Assembly: GCF_000001735.4 (NCBI RefSeq)
Contig: NC_003070.9
Span: 14,068,001-14,132,000 of the forward strand
Length of the DNA stretch: 64,000 nt
Direction of reading: 5' to 3'
DNA from: Arabidopsis thaliana
Taxonomy: Eukaryota; Streptophyta; Magnoliopsida; Brassicales; Brassicaceae
Each line of letters begins with the position of its first letter. The first letter of the stretch is position 1. Shown piece after piece: positions 1-11,240 of this stretch. Made by a program: the position numbers and the translations under genes. The notes beneath the pieces are model-generated. The model saw only the letters and a program-made list of their open reading frames with translations. It did not search any database and was not told the origin of the DNA.

Positions 1-614
1 ATACACACACAAACATTTATCACAAAACAGACACACTACAATCAATACAAGTCAAGTTTTACCTAATTTAAATACAAAAGTCAACTAATGTCAATGTAAT
101 GCATTACCTTACTCACCATCTGAGATGTTGCAGCTGTAGAGTCCATATCAATGTCCAAATCAATGTTTCCTCCATAGATACCTCAAAAGAAAACAAAAAA
201 AGTTTGATAAATTTAATCGGTAAAAACCAAAATATTTAACAATTAAGATACAACACAATATCACAGTTAAGACACAATATTTCATAGGTAACATTCATGC
301 GTTTAACCCCAAAAACTAATCGAACTAATTAATATATTGAAGATCCATTTGAGTAGTAATTCAAACAATCATCCACAATAAAATAATTTCCATTACGAAT
401 ACTCTAGTAATTATCAGATTAAGATACAGTATACAATTAATCAAAATCCATCATCAAATTATCCTAATTATTACTGAAAGAAAAAAACCCTAATTTCAAA
501 ACAATCAATAATCATCAATTAATACAGAGTAAGAGAGATTCTTACCATCACAAAGCAACTTGGTGAAGGATCAAACTTATTTCTTGAACACAACTCGAAG
601 ATCTGATGTCGTTG
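1..614. other. Flanking DNA left of the hAT element, possible minus-strand host gene 5' part
   Basis: No long open frame or recognised element is visible. Two short stretches look like minus-strand exons. One lies near 118-182, bounded on its minus-strand 3' side by GGTGAGTAAGG and on its 5' side by an AG after a T-rich tract; one reading gives an acidic peptide with GGNIDLDIDMDS. The other lies near 545-614 and ends in a GTAAGAATC donor-like sequence. The rest is AT-rich. If real, these are 5' exons of an unknown gene separated from their promoter by the hAT insertion. This is inference only, because no protein family was recognised. Confidence 0.3.
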
Positions 615-622
615 CTCTCCGA
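615..622. repeat. hAT target site duplication, left copy
   Basis: CTCTCCGA here is repeated exactly at 8683-8690. Eight base pairs is the usual duplication length for hAT elements, and the two copies directly flank the terminal inverted repeats. Confidence 0.93.
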
Positions 623-641
623 TAGGGGTGTCATAATGGGT
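623..641 (+). repeat. hAT left terminal inverted repeat
   Basis: TAGGGGTGTCATAATGGGT. It matches the inverted right end with a single G/A difference at the fifth or sixth base. Confidence 0.92.
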
Positions 642-800
642 CAATACCCATACGTTATCCGAACCCGCCCATGATTTTAATGGGTTTGGGTATGATTTTT
701 TTTATCCATATATATAAATGGGTTTTAGTGGGTTACCCTATTAGAGTCATGGGTTTAATGGGTAAAACCCATTAGGATCATGGGTTACCCATGGGTTTCA
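636..800 (+). repeat. hAT left subterminal repeats (ATGGGTT type)
   Basis: Many direct and inverted copies of ATGGGTT and AACCCAT lie just inside the left end, for example around 640-650, 676-690, 718-735 and 750-800. The same words recur inside the right end at 8515-8663. hAT transposases bind short subterminal motifs of this sort, so these are probable binding sites. Confidence 0.75.
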
Positions 801-1062
801 CAATCAAAACAAAAAAGTAAAATTTATATATATTTATATTAATATATTATGTAAAATTTATATATACATATGTAAAATATTTTCTTTTCTTTACAACTAC
901 ATATGTAAAAATATCTAAAATAACTATTAAAGTTTATATTTTACCTAAATATAAAAGTAAAAGGTAAAATATATGCATAATATTTATTTTTCCTTGCAGC
1001 TAATTATGTAAAATATATAAACCCAAGACTAGGGTTTTCTTTTTCTCTTCATGTATTGTTAT

Positions 1063-1070
1063 TATAAATA
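1063..1070 (+). promoter_or_regulatory. Possible TATA box of the hAT transposase gene
   Basis: TATAAATA sits about 410 bp upstream of the first coding segment, after an AT-rich stretch and a pyrimidine-rich run. The leader between 1100 and 1480 has no long frame and may contain a 5' UTR intron. Only sequence position supports this call. Confidence 0.4.
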
Positions 1071-1480
1071 GACGTCATCGTTCTATGGTTGCTTCTTAAA
1101 TTACTTCTTGAGTTCTCGTGTCTCATCGCCTTGGTTTTTATTTTGTCTCCGTTCGTGTCTTATCGAATTCGAAAGCATGACAGCATCTTCGTCTAGGAGT
1201 ATGTACTATGTAATTACGTTATAGTCATATTGATATTTGTGCCCATGCATGTTATGATGATCATATGATTTGTTTTGCTAAATAAGTAAATATTATGTTA
1301 GTAAAAACAAAATAGATTGGCTTCATGTGTTCGTTCTTGTAGTTATGTTTGAGATTATACTAAATATCGTCTACAGTTTGGTGTTGTTTGATATTATTTA
1401 TTTATTTTAGAACTAAAACGATGATCTATACATATATTGTTTTTTGACTATAATTTATATTAAATTTATGGATAGATAAT

Positions 1481-2843
1481 ATGGAAGATCTGGACTGGGA
1501 GTCAAAAATAGCTGCTGAAGAAGAGATGATGATGGATGACGATGATGATATTGATTCAACCCATGAGCAATCATCAGAGATACCAGAAGGTAACTCTCAA
1601 GAAAATTCTCGTAAACGAAGGAAGAAAACTTCAGAAATGTGGAAACATTTTACTCAAGCTGGAAAAGGTGACGATGGCAAGAATCGAGTTAAATGTAACT
1701 ATTGTGGTGAAAAACTTGTGTATGAACCTACCACATGAACATCTCCTATGAAGCGTCATCATCAAAGATGCATTAAGAAGTCAAAATATAGGCATGTCGC
1801 TGATATGATAATTGATGGAGATGGAAAGACTAGGAAGAATGAAGATTGATTAGAGTGTTGTTTGAGAGAAGTTTAGTAGGGTTATAATTTGGCATGATCT
1901 TCCTTTTTCTGTTGTTGAATATGAAGAGCTGCGAAGGTTTTTTCAATATCTGAATCCAGATTATAGCTACTACACTAGAAACACAGAAGCAACAGATGTT
2001 GTTAAAACTTGGGATAGCGAGAAGAACAAGCTGAAGATGGATTTGGCAAAGATTCAGAGTAGGATATGCTTAGCTTTCGATTGTTGGACAGCAATTGCTG
2101 GTGAAGGTTATATAACTCTGACTGCCCACTACGTCGACGAAAGCTGGACTTTGAATAGCAAGATCTTGTCATTTTGTGACATACCTCCTCCACACACCAG
2201 TGATGCTTTGGCGACTAAAATCCATGAATGTCTAAAAGAATGGGGAATTGAAGAGAATATATTTACTCTTACTCTAGATAACGCTTTAGCGAATGACACC
2301 ATGCAAGAGATACTAAAAGAGCGGCTTAATTTAGATGACAACTTGTTATGTGGAGGTGAACTCTTTCATGTTCAATGTTGTGCACACATCCTAAATCTTA
2401 TTGTGCAAGATGGACTAAAGATTATTAGTGGTGCTTTAACCAAGATCAGAGATAGTGTCAAGTGCGTGAAAGCTTCAAAAGCGAGAGGGCTTGCATTCCA
2501 GCAATGCGTAGAAGGTGATCAGGGGGTAGTTTTGTCGCTGGATGTTCAAACTAGATGGAATTCAATGTTTCTTATGCTCGAGAAAGCTTTAAACTATAAA
2601 CGTGTTTTTAACCGATTACGAGTTGTTGATAAATGCTACAAGACTTGTCCATTGAATGAAGAATGGGAGAGAGGAACAAAAATATGTGACATTTTGAGGT
2701 CATTCTACAAGATTACCACACTTATGTCAGGTACAAGTTACTCTACATGTAATCTATATTTTGGGCATGTGTGGAAGATTGAACGTCTGCTGAAAGAGAA
2801 TGCAACAAACGGTGATGAGCGTACAAGAAAACAGCTAACTACC
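1481..2843 (+). pseudogene. hAT transposase, BED zinc finger and catalytic N-terminal part (broken)
   Basis: The first segment, 1481-1738, is an acidic N-terminus followed by a BED-type zinc finger (MWKHFTQ, VKCNYCGEKL). A TGA at 1736-1738 stops it inside the finger, but the same frame continues through the remaining finger residues (MKRHHQRC). After further frame damage near 1850, a second frame runs from about 1872 to 2843, with the hAT RNase H-like region: FDCWTAIAGEGYITLTAHYV, LDNALANDTM, HVQCCAHILNLIVQDGL and TRWNSMFLML. These match the hAT catalytic core and DUF4413-type region of plant RICESLEEPER-like transposases. The reading is cut at 2844 by the CACTA insertion and resumes at 7432. 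The protein would bind subterminal motifs and cut the element, but this copy cannot make it. Confidence 0.88.
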
Positions 2844-2851
2844 CACTACAA

Positions 2852-3250
2852 CCGGCGACTACATAAATAGTCGCTATATTTAGTGACTATTTGGCTACAA
2901 TTTTACGACTATTATACAACTAACAGTACTATAGTCGTTAGTTAGTCGCCAAATAACCACTATACAGGCGAGACGCCTTATTAGTCGCTAAAGGGTGACT
3001 ATTATATGACCGATTTTGGTTGTCGCCAAAATTAGTCGTAAATTAGTCGCCGTTTAGCGACTAATATACGACCCGCCGTAATAGTCGTTCAACAGCAACT
3101 ATTGCATGACTATTTCGGGTTGTCATTAAATATAGTCGCAAAATAGACGTAATTATCGATTGAAAAAGCACATGTATTTTGTTTTGTAAGTTGTTGTACC
3201 GGTTTAAAACGACTACACTATTTTGTCGTGTTTTAGTCACTCTAAAATTG
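2852..3250 (+). repeat. CACTA left subterminal repeats
   Basis: TAGTCGC, GCGACTA and close variants occur densely in both orientations. They match the repeats at 7015-7400, which is the expected arrangement of transposase-binding sites in CACTA ends. Confidence 0.8.
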
Positions 3251-3387
3251 CCTATATAATGAAAATTTCACGTACACAAAATTCATTCACAACACAAACA
3301 CAATACAAATAATACCTTTAAGAAAAAAAACGTTTTTGATGAAAAAAAACGATAAAAAATATATTTAGTTTTATTATTGGTCTTATA

Positions 3388-5400
3388 ATGGCGGGAAATT
3401 ATAATTATCCGAATAGCGGTGGTTTTAATCGAGAGTGGGTGTACAAGATGTTCGATGAAATGACGGGGAATTTGACAGCAGAATACGTTGCAGGAGTGGA
3501 GGAGTTCTTGACATTTGCTAATAGCCAGCCTATAGTACAAAGTTGTCGAGGTAAATTCCACTATCCTTGTGCTGTGTGCAAGAATAAAAAACATATTGTC
3601 TCGGGTAGAAAAGTTAGTAGTCATTTGTTTAGTCAAGGATTTATGCTTGATTATTATGTTTGGTATAAGCATGGGGAAGATTTCAACATGAATGTAGGAA
3701 CGAGTAATTATGTTAATAGTACGTATCTAAGAGAGAATTATGAAAGTGTGGATAATGTTGTAGAAGATCCATATGTGGATGTGGGTAATGTTGTAGAAGA
3801 TCAATATGTGGATATGGTGAACGATGCATTTCGTTATAACGTGGGGTTTGATGATAACTATCATCAAGACGGTACTAATCAGAATGTGGAGGAACCGGTA
3901 CGTAACCATTCTAAAAAATTCTACGACTTGTTAGAAGGTGCTCAAAATCCATTGTACGATGGTTGTCGTGAAGGCCAGTCTCAATTATCGTTAGCAGCTC
4001 GAGTCATGCAGAACAAGGCGGATCATAATATGAGTGAAAGATGTGTGGATTCGGTATGTCAAATGTTGACAGATTTTTTACCAGAAGGAAACCAAGCTAC
4101 TGATTCGCATTACATGACAGAAAAATTGATGCGCAATTTAGGCCTTCCTTATTATACAATTTCGATGTTTGTATTAACAATTGTATGCTTTTCTGGAAAG
4201 AAGACGAAAAGGAAGATAAATGTCGGTTTTGTAGTGCTCAAAGATGGAAGCCTATGGATGACTACCGTCGAAGAACCAAAGTGCCATATAGTCGTATGTG
4301 GTATCTACCTATTGGTGACCGATTGAAGAGAATGTATTTGAGCCACAAGACAGCAGCTGTAATGCGTTGGCATGCCGAGCACCAATCAAAAGAAGAAGAA
4401 ATGAATCATCCTTCAGATGCGGCGGAGTGGAGATATTTCCAAGAGCTACATCCCATGTTTGCCGAAGAACCCCGTAATGTTTATCTCGGATTATGTACCG
4501 ATGGATTCAATCCATTTGGCATGTCGCGAAATCATTTTTTGTGGCTTGTGATCGTGACTCCATATAATTTACCACCGGGTATGTGCATGAATACAGAGTA
4601 CTTGTTTCTTACAATTCTGAATCATGGGCCAAATCACCCGCGAGGTAGTCTTGATGTCTTCCTCCAACCTCTTATTGAGGAGCTAAAAGAGTTATGGTCT
4701 ACTGGAATCGATGCATATGATGTGTCTTTGAATCGAAATTTTAATCTAAAAGCAGTGTTGCTGTGGACGATAAGCGACTTTCTGGCGTACAACATGTTAT
4801 CAGGATCGACAACCCACGGTAAACTGTCTTGTCCAATTTGCATGGAAAGTACTAACTTTTTTTTATCTACCTAATGGAAGGAAGACGTGCTGGTTTGATT
4901 GTCACCGAAGATTTCTTTCTCATGGTCATCCATTACGGAAGAACAAAAACGACTTCCGAAAAGGAAAAGACGCTTCTACCGAGTATCCACCTGAGTCTTT
5001 AACCGGTGAGCAAATTTATTACGAGCAGTTGTCTGGTGTAAATCCACCAAGAACCAAAGATGTTGGTGGCAACGGTCACGAAAAGAAGATGCCAGGCTAT
5101 GGGAAGGAACATAACTGGCACAAGGAAAGCATATTATGGGAGCTTCCATATTGGAAAGATCTAAATCTCCGACATTGTATCAATGTGATGCATACAGAGA
5201 AGAATTTTTTGGATAACATAATGAATACTCTTATGAGCGTGAAGGATAAATCAAAGGACAACATAATGTCAAGAATGGATATAGAACGATTCTGTTCTCG
5301 GCCTGACATACATATTGATAGTAAGGGAAAAGCTCCATTTCCAGCTTATACATTGACAAATGAAGCCGAAATGAGTTTATTGCAATGTGTTAAACAGTCA
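3388..5400 (+). pseudogene. CACTA transposase TNP2-like (three frames, C-terminus lost)
   Basis: The start at 3388 opens a 'transposase-associated' N-terminal domain: REWVYKMFDEMT, CAVCKNKKH and HLFSQGFMLDYYVWYKHGE. It is followed by FYDLLEGAQNPLYDGC. Near 4160 the frame shifts to the 4185-4860 frame, which carries the TNP2 (Transposase_21) core: FCSAQRWKP, YSRMWYLPIGDRLKRMYL, LGLCTDGFNPFGMSRNHFL and DFLAYNMLSGSTTHGKLSCP. A second shift in the T-run near 4855-4865 leads to NPPRTKDVGG and RHCINVMHTEKNFLDNIMNT. Similarity ends near 5400, about two thirds through a normal TNP2, so the C-terminal region is deleted. TNP2 would cut CACTA ends; this copy is inactive. Confidence 0.88.
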
Positions 5401-5497
5401 ATCAAATTCCAGCTTATACTGATATTTAGATATTTTCTACCATATAACAACTGCTTGTTTTTCTTGTGTATGGAGGTTTACTCGGGACACAAACTCA

Positions 5498-6752
5498 CGA
5501 CTTGTTAGGAATATCACTAGAGTGTTTACAAACAAATTTGATGGTCCCTTCTACAGCTGGACATGTGTACCTCAAGAGAGACAAGAGAAATACTTCATCG
5601 AGTTTGCTGTTAAGTGTTCTTTCAGCCCTTCTTATATATACGCTAACACTTCTTTTTTTTACTGACATTACCTTTTCTATTTGTAGAAAACACACCATTG
5701 GGATCCTTTGATCACATGGACTGTTCAGTTTTACTTCAATGAGATTTGTTTAAGGCGAATGAAAGGCATGGTTAGCACTGCAAGAACTAGTCAAAATAAA
5801 CCTAAATGGATCGGAAAAACTCTATGGAAAACAATGACTGCGTACTGGGACACTGAAGAAGCTCAAGAAAGAAGTCAAATCTGTTCAAATGCTCGTATGT
5901 CTGACCGTAACGGTCTAGGTCCTCACATACCCTTCTCACGGTCGAAGTCATATCATCAAATCCGAGACGAATTGGTAAGTCTTCTCTCTGTTTACTCCTT
6001 TGCAACTTTAATCTGATGTTTCTCTACTTTTCTATGACTTGTTTTTTTTTTCATTACAGGAAGAGCAATTGGGCAAAACTGTCAATATTGGTGACGTTTT
6101 CATCAAAACACATACAAAACCTGATGGGACGTATGTTGATCGAAAGGCGGAGAAGATTGCGGAGTTATATAAGAAGAATTTGCAACTGAGGCAGTCTGAG
6201 TTCGAGGCTGAAGCTTCAGCTGTTTCAGATGGCACTTCGCGGGCACGGGAGCTCACAGCTGAGGATTGTACAACCATATTTCTTCAGGTAACGTTTTATG
6301 TTTCCCAATTTAGTGTTTTCGAGTTGTCTTTTTCATTCTCTAATCTCAGCTTTTATCATACTTTGCAGTCCACTGAGAGGGATTCGAGAGGCGTTCCTTA
6401 TGGAGTAGGAAGCCTCAAAGAGTCTCTTGTCAATGGCAAGCGGAAGCAAGCAGGTGACTCAACTTCTTTTGTAGCTTTGCAAGAACAATTACAGGAAGCT
6501 CAACGCAAGATAGAAGAGCAGGTCTCTTACAATCATAGGCGTGAATCTAAGATTTCTTTGCGTGAAGCTGAGAATTCCCGAGCTGCAGATGAGCAGAAGA
6601 AGAAGCTTGAGCACTTGTCCTTAGTGGATAAGTTTTTGCGCGAAAATGATCCTTGGTTCCTCAATTTCCTCGAATCTCATTCAGCTAAGGAGACAACCAT
6701 AGATCCTATCTCACCCTCTCCAGCTGCCTCTCCCTCTTCATCTGCTTCATAG
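5498..6752 (+). pseudogene. En/Spm-type second protein (plant transposase Ptta/En/Spm family), spliced
   Basis: Four segments can be read. About 5498-5607 includes FTNKFDGPFYSWTCVPQ. About 5688-5971 includes RMKGMVSTARTSQNKPKWIG, YWDTEEAQERS and ARMSDRNGLGPHIPFSRSKS. The next is 6060-6287. The last, 6369-6752, is a coiled-coil-like tail rich in E, Q and K, followed by a Pro/Ser C-terminus. Introns are suggested by GTAAGTC and TTCATTACAG around 5972-6059, and by GTAACG and CTTTGCAG around 6288-6368; the first intron boundary is less clear. This family accompanies TNP2 in plant CACTA elements and is thought to help bind the ends. The upstream part of the gene is missing with the TNP2 C-terminus, so one deletion near 5400-5498 removed both. 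Confidence 0.8.
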
Positions 6753-7014
6753 GTCTGAATCTTAACTCCTTCCTCAAGACTCAATATCACGGCTCAAAGT
6801 TTTTATATATGTGTACTTGTGTTGCTTGTACTTATGCTGAACAAAGTTCTAAGTTGTAGTGAATCGAACATGTTTTTGTAATTTGGGTTTTGTACTTTTC
6901 TGAAATGACAATATATTTGTGTTCATGCTTCTTGTATTGTCTTTATGCTTCTTGTAATTTATGTTTTGTTTTCTCAGGAAGGTTTCCATCTCTAGAACAA
7001 TCATATAGGTGTTC

Positions 7015-7400
7015 TAATAACAACAATAGTCGCAATTTAGTCATCAAAAATGTATCCAAGCAGTCGGTTTTTGATAACAATTTAGTCACTAAAATTTTCG
7101 ACTAAATGACATTTCAGTCGCAACTCAGTCTTAAATATAGTGACAACATAGTCGTAAATTTTAACGACTAATTACCTACAACGACTACATAACCCTTAAG
7201 TTAATCGTTAATTTGTCGTCTAATAGTCGCTAAATTTAACGACTAAAAGGTCACTATAAAAGCGATTACTTAAACTTAGTCGCTCTTTGGCGACTAAAAT
7301 ACGACTATCGTATTTACCGACTCTCGATTAGCGACTAAATTTAATAGTCGTTTATTTGTCGTAAAGAGGTGTTTAGCGACTAAAGAGTGAGTAATACTGA
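7015..7400 (+). repeat. CACTA right subterminal repeats
   Basis: There are repeated TAGTCGC, GCGACTAAA and related words in both orientations, mirroring the left end. Between 6753 and 7014 is the 3' untranslated part of the second gene, AT-rich and without a further frame. Confidence 0.8.
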
Positions 7401-7431
7401 AGTCGGTAAATGGCAATTTTCTTGTAGCTTA

Positions 7432-8325
7432 TCAATGACAGGGCTTGTAGAATGCGGATTAAATTCGATAAGTACTGGGAACAATATAGCATTGTTCTTG
7501 CAATGAGTGCTGTTCTTGATCCTAGAATGAAGTTTAAGCTCTTGAAGCGTCTTTACGATGAGCTCGATCCAAGTAATTCTCAAGCAAAACTGGATTTTTT
7601 GAAGGATAAAATGACTATGTTGTTTAACGAGTACAAGTGTAAGTTTCCAATGCCCATGAACTCTTCAACTACATCTTCGTCTTCTCATCATTCCACTAAA
7701 CGTGGTAGAGAAAAATTCGATGACGTAAGTTTCAAAATTTAGAGCTTTTAAATTTTAAATAATTAATTAGTATTTTAAATAATTAGTTAGTCATATAATA
7801 TAATAATAACTTGATTGACGTTCATATAACGTAGGATTTGTTTGATTTGGACGATGCTCCTGATGTTATGGATGAGGGAAAGTCGTCAATCTTCGATATT
7901 TACTTGAATGAACCAAAATTAGAGATGAAGGAACTTTCCTAACATGTCTGTTTTGCAGTACTGGAAAGATAACAGTCATCGCTTTGGTGCTTTATCATAT
8001 ATGGCATATGATGTGCTCAGTATTCCCATAACTACTGTAGCTTCAGAATCATCTTTCAGTATTGGTTCTCGTGTTCTTAATAAGTATCGGAGTCGACTTC
8101 TTCCTAAACATGTTCAAGCTTTACTTTGTACTAGATCTTGGTTATTTGGTTATGCGGATGATGAAAAAGGTATATTACCATCTATATTCAATATTTTGTT
8201 ATTGTTATTATTATAGCCAAGGTTCTAATATTTTTTTCATCTCGTTTGTAGACAATGAAGCCAAAATGAAGAATGAGGCCGAAGAATTCGATGCGGAAGA
8301 ATCGGATGCATTTAAAGCTTTTTAA
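7432..8325 (+). pseudogene. hAT transposase C-terminal part (broken)
   Basis: The reading resumes after the CACTA insert with RMRIKFDKYW and AMSAVLDPRMKFKLL. It then passes an intron (about 7726-7834, ending in TAACGTAG) to [16 protein letters not shown] one-base shift near 7936 leads to the hAT dimerisation domain: [39 protein letters not shown] and [15 protein letters not shown] last small exon starts near 8252 after TTTGTAG and ends at TAA, 8323-8325, with an acidic tail. This domain holds hAT transposases as dimers or oligomers. Frameshift, stop and CACTA insertion together exclude function. Confidence 0.88.
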
Positions 8326-8663
8326 ATTAAGACTATTTTTTGTTTTTTTTTTAGTTTTATGGTTCTTTGGATTTGTAGTTTTAAGATTTTAGTATGCTTT
8401 TCTATTTTAATATCTAGATTGTTTTAATTTATTATTTACAAACTTTTGTTGGCTTACAAAACTATGTTATTTTTTTGGATTTTTATTATTTATATATTTT
8501 ATTATACATATATATGGGTACCCATATAATCCATTAAACCAATGGGTTTCTATAATAATGGATTTGGGTATGTAAGTTCAATCCATATAAATATATGGGT
8601 CGGGTCAAACCCGTCCATTAAGCACTCGAACCCATGTGGGTTTGGATCGGGTCGGGTCGGGTT
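8326..8663 (+). other. hAT 3' untranslated and right subterminal region
   Basis: An AT-rich 3' stretch is followed from 8515 by ATGGGTA/ACCCAT repeats and GGGTCGGGTCGGG next to the right terminal repeat. No frame is present. Confidence 0.75.
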
Positions 8664-8682
8664 ACCCATTATGACATCCCTA
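8664..8682 (-). repeat. hAT right terminal inverted repeat
   Basis: ACCCATTATGACATCCCTA, the inverted partner of 623-641. It is followed directly by the second CTCTCCGA at 8683-8690. Confidence 0.92.
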
Positions 8683-8690
8683 CTCTCCGA

Positions 8691-8942
8691 CTTTAAATAA
8701 CGCCGATTCGACGACTAAACCTCGCCAGAGACACCCAGAGTTAGTGATATGAGGAGATATAGGCCAAAAACAGCCGGATTCATTATCTTCCAGTGGATCC
8801 TCCAGTGGATTGGATTTTTTACATAGAAATCGTATCGATTTTCTTTGGAGAGGAGGAAAGTCGAAAAAAATGAAAGAAGGTAGAGGAAGAGAGAGAAAGT
8901 CGATCTGATTTTTTTCGTTTTTATATTTTCTCCTCTGCTTGT
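8691..8942 (-). other. Flanking DNA right of the hAT element, possible minus-strand leader
   Basis: On the minus strand this reads as a pyrimidine-rich leader (CTTTCTCTCTCTTCC) preceded by AAATATAAAAACG, which could be a TATA element. It would join the 545-614 segment once the hAT is removed. No protein is recognised, so this is a weak promoter or 5' UTR suggestion. Confidence 0.3.
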
Positions 8943-10080
8943 TGATATGGTTCAAATTCCCTTAAACCTATTCTCTTAAATAAGAGATCAATTGTACCAC
9001 TTAAGGGTCGAATTCCATAAAGCTCTCGGATCACCCAATAGACCAAGGTTTTGAATTAACCTAAGTAAAATAGTAATGAAAATAAAAAGAAACAAAAGAA
9101 AGCAATAGCAGATTGTGAGGTTGTAACACAAGAAAGTAAAAACGTCAGGCTTAGGGTATTTTTAGGTTACTATTGGTTAGTAGATCTAATAATAGTTAGG
9201 TTGTTATCGAACCATTCTTAAACTAAAACTCTAATTTTGGAACAATTGGTGGTGTTCCGCAAAACTCCCTATGCCTATAGCTAAGAGTAACTGGAGAAGC
9301 CGAGAGATCTTATACGTAGACATGCATTCTAAATGACTTCAATTGTTCACCTTAGTAGATAAGCTGATTCTTATTACACACCTATAAACCAGGCTCATCA
9401 AATAATAGATCCAACTATAATATCTATGGCGGGTATATCTATTGTTTGGATTCAAGTTCTAGTTAATTACTCTAGAACTAGCATTAAGAACAATTAAAGA
9501 TGAAGAATTCTACAGATAACCTAGCACGGGGCGATCTACTAAACCATATGAATCCCTAATGAGAAACCCTAAACCTAACAGGTGGATTACTCAGACATGA
9601 TCAAAGAAACACAAATCATAGTCTGAATACGAAATAAATAGTCAATATATCAAGAGAAAGAGTAAGAAAGATCTTATCTAAAGGGAGTCTCCATAGGGTT
9701 TTGCTCCCAAGAACAAAAGAGATAAGGAGAATAGCCTCTCCAAGCTTAGGTCTAAACAATGACCTAAAAACTATACATATGATCTAAAAACGTGATGGAC
9801 CTTCTTTAGAAATAAGGGAAAGTTATGGGCCGAATTTGGAAATCTTCAAAACGTCAATAAGGTGCGTCTTCGATTTGTCGTCAGGTATTGGTGTTGCTAG
9901 ACACCTACACGGTTCAGCAGCATAAACTCTTTGTTTTCCTCCAGAATGCTCCATTATCTCCAAATGAATCTCAAACTTGTAAAGACCTCAAAAGACTAGA
10001 AAAGACTCTAGAAATAAAAAATAGACTCTAAAACTACTACCAAAATCATAGATAAAAACAGTAAAAATAGGGATATATCA
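8943..10080 (-). repeat. Family A LTR, copy a (complete)
   Basis: On the minus strand it starts TGATATATCCC at 10080 and ends in CCATATCA at 8943. It matches 11880-12234 plus 29912-30633 and part of 40050-40710 along its length. A minus-strand polypurine tract (GGGGGAGT) lies directly upstream at 10081-10090. Confidence 0.85.
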
Positions 10081-10362
10081 ACTCCCCCGAAACCATGGAA
10101 AAGGTTTGAAAACATAAGAACTCCCAACATTCTCTAGCCTATTGCCATGATCATTTTAACTAAATCCATATGCCTAGCAAGTCTAATCAAATCCTAACCA
10201 ACATGTACTTCTCTGCAAGCTTACACAACATTCTAGATTCCATACCTAAGTTCCACAACTATATCCATCAGGCTTTCATCGCATGGTCTCATCAAGCAAG
10301 CTAATATTCAAGAACCTTCTAGACTTATTCATGTAATATACCATGATAAATCGACCATCCTT

Positions 10363-10364
<2 letters not shown>

Positions 10365-10394
<30 letters not shown>
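10365..10394. repeat. (TA)n microsatellite
   Basis: Fifteen uninterrupted TA units, followed by a T-rich run. Confidence 0.95.
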
Positions 10395-10395
<1 letters not shown>

Positions 10396-11224
10396 CTTTT
10401 TTTTTCTTTTTCTTTTGTTACTTTTTCTATCCCCCAGACTTATTCTTTTTGAAGAGTAAACAAAGGGGAACTCGCATACTAGATCGACACACTCAGCATT
10501 TTTCCAACCTTTGTAATTGATCATTCCTAACAATGTATAATAATGGGGTCATGGGAAACATTCCTACCCCTATACACTACCTCAAATCATATCACTCTCT
10601 TACTTCGTTTTTTTTTATTATAAGGGGAGAGGAATACTTTTCTTTTTCACATTGGTCTCAATATCAGGTATGAACAAGAAGCCAAGTTCTATGAACACTA
10701 ACTGTTTTGATGAGGTAAAAGGAAGAGCAGTAAGATTAGCTCTAACCTTAAAGGATTGTGTTGGAAACCAGGATATCCTCAAGTCTCTTGGTTTGCCATC
10801 TAGATTTTCCAATAGTCAGATTGTGTCGAACCTGCAGCATTAATCAACCCGGCAATAATCTAAAGAAAAGAGATCATAATTCCTAACAAAATGTTGACTC
10901 AATAAAACGACTAAAAAATAAGAAAAATAAGAGTAAGAATAAGACTCAAAAAGAAAAACGTAGTTAGTAACTGCCTCTCCCAGACTTAAACGTCACTGTC
11001 CTTAGTGGCATTCAAATCGGGAGTCTGGTATCAATCCTGCTCTGTCAATCTCGGTCGATTCTGCTCCGTCAAACGTCGACACTTCCTCAGGTTGGTATTG
11101 TTGTGGATCGACACCCAGGTGGTGTCGGTCAACACTATCAATGTGTGTCGAGCGACTCTAGAGATCAGTGTCGAGCCTGCTCGATTTTGCTTCGTCACAG
11201 CCTAATGGCTCATATATATGCACT

Positions 11225-11240
11225 GGTGTCGATCGACACC
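11225..11240. repeat. 16-bp perfect palindrome in family A
   Basis: GGTGTCGATCGACACC reads identically on both strands. Related half-sites lie nearby: GGATCGACACC near 11105, GGTGTCGGTCAAC near 11120 and TGTGTCGGTCGATA near 11248. Similar words recur in the LTR copy near 40468-40525. Confidence 0.85.

Larger units (their letters stand above)
2844..7427 (+). mobile_element. CACTA (En/Spm) transposon nested in the hAT element
   Basis: The left end begins CACTACAACCGGCGACTA, the CACTA hallmark. The right end is TTTTCTTGTAG, the complement of CTACAAGAAAA, and lacks the expected final TG. Both flanks are filled with TAGTCGC/GCGACTA subterminal motifs. Inside are a TNP2-type transposase (3388-5400) and an En/Spm ORF2-type gene (5498-6752), both on the plus strand. 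No clear 3-bp target duplication was found, probably because the right terminus is damaged. hAT coding sequence resumes directly after the right end, which fixes the order of insertion. Confidence 0.85.
623..8682 (+). mobile_element. hAT transposon, full length, interrupted by a CACTA element
   Basis: The element is bounded by 19-bp terminal inverted repeats with one mismatch (623-641 and 8664-8682) and an exact 8-bp target duplication. It carries a split hAT transposase on the plus strand: a BED finger and catalytic part at 1481-2843, and a C-terminal dimerisation part at 7432-8325. The 4.6 kb between them is a CACTA element. Subterminal regions are rich in ATGGGTT/AACCCAT. Without the CACTA insert the element would be about 3.5 kb, a normal autonomous hAT size. 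The transposase has a premature stop and frameshifts, so this copy is dead, although its ends look intact enough to be mobilised in trans. Confidence 0.93.

Noticed and set aside
8680..8955. 91-codon minus-strand frame across the hAT border
   Set aside because: It spans the hAT border, host flank and the LTR of A, so it cannot be an old gene, and no family was recognised.
10652..10843. 63-codon plus-strand frame in family A, also open at 39680-39871
   Set aside because: It is antisense to the element and short. The two copies share an ancestor, so a common open frame is weak evidence; no family was recognised.
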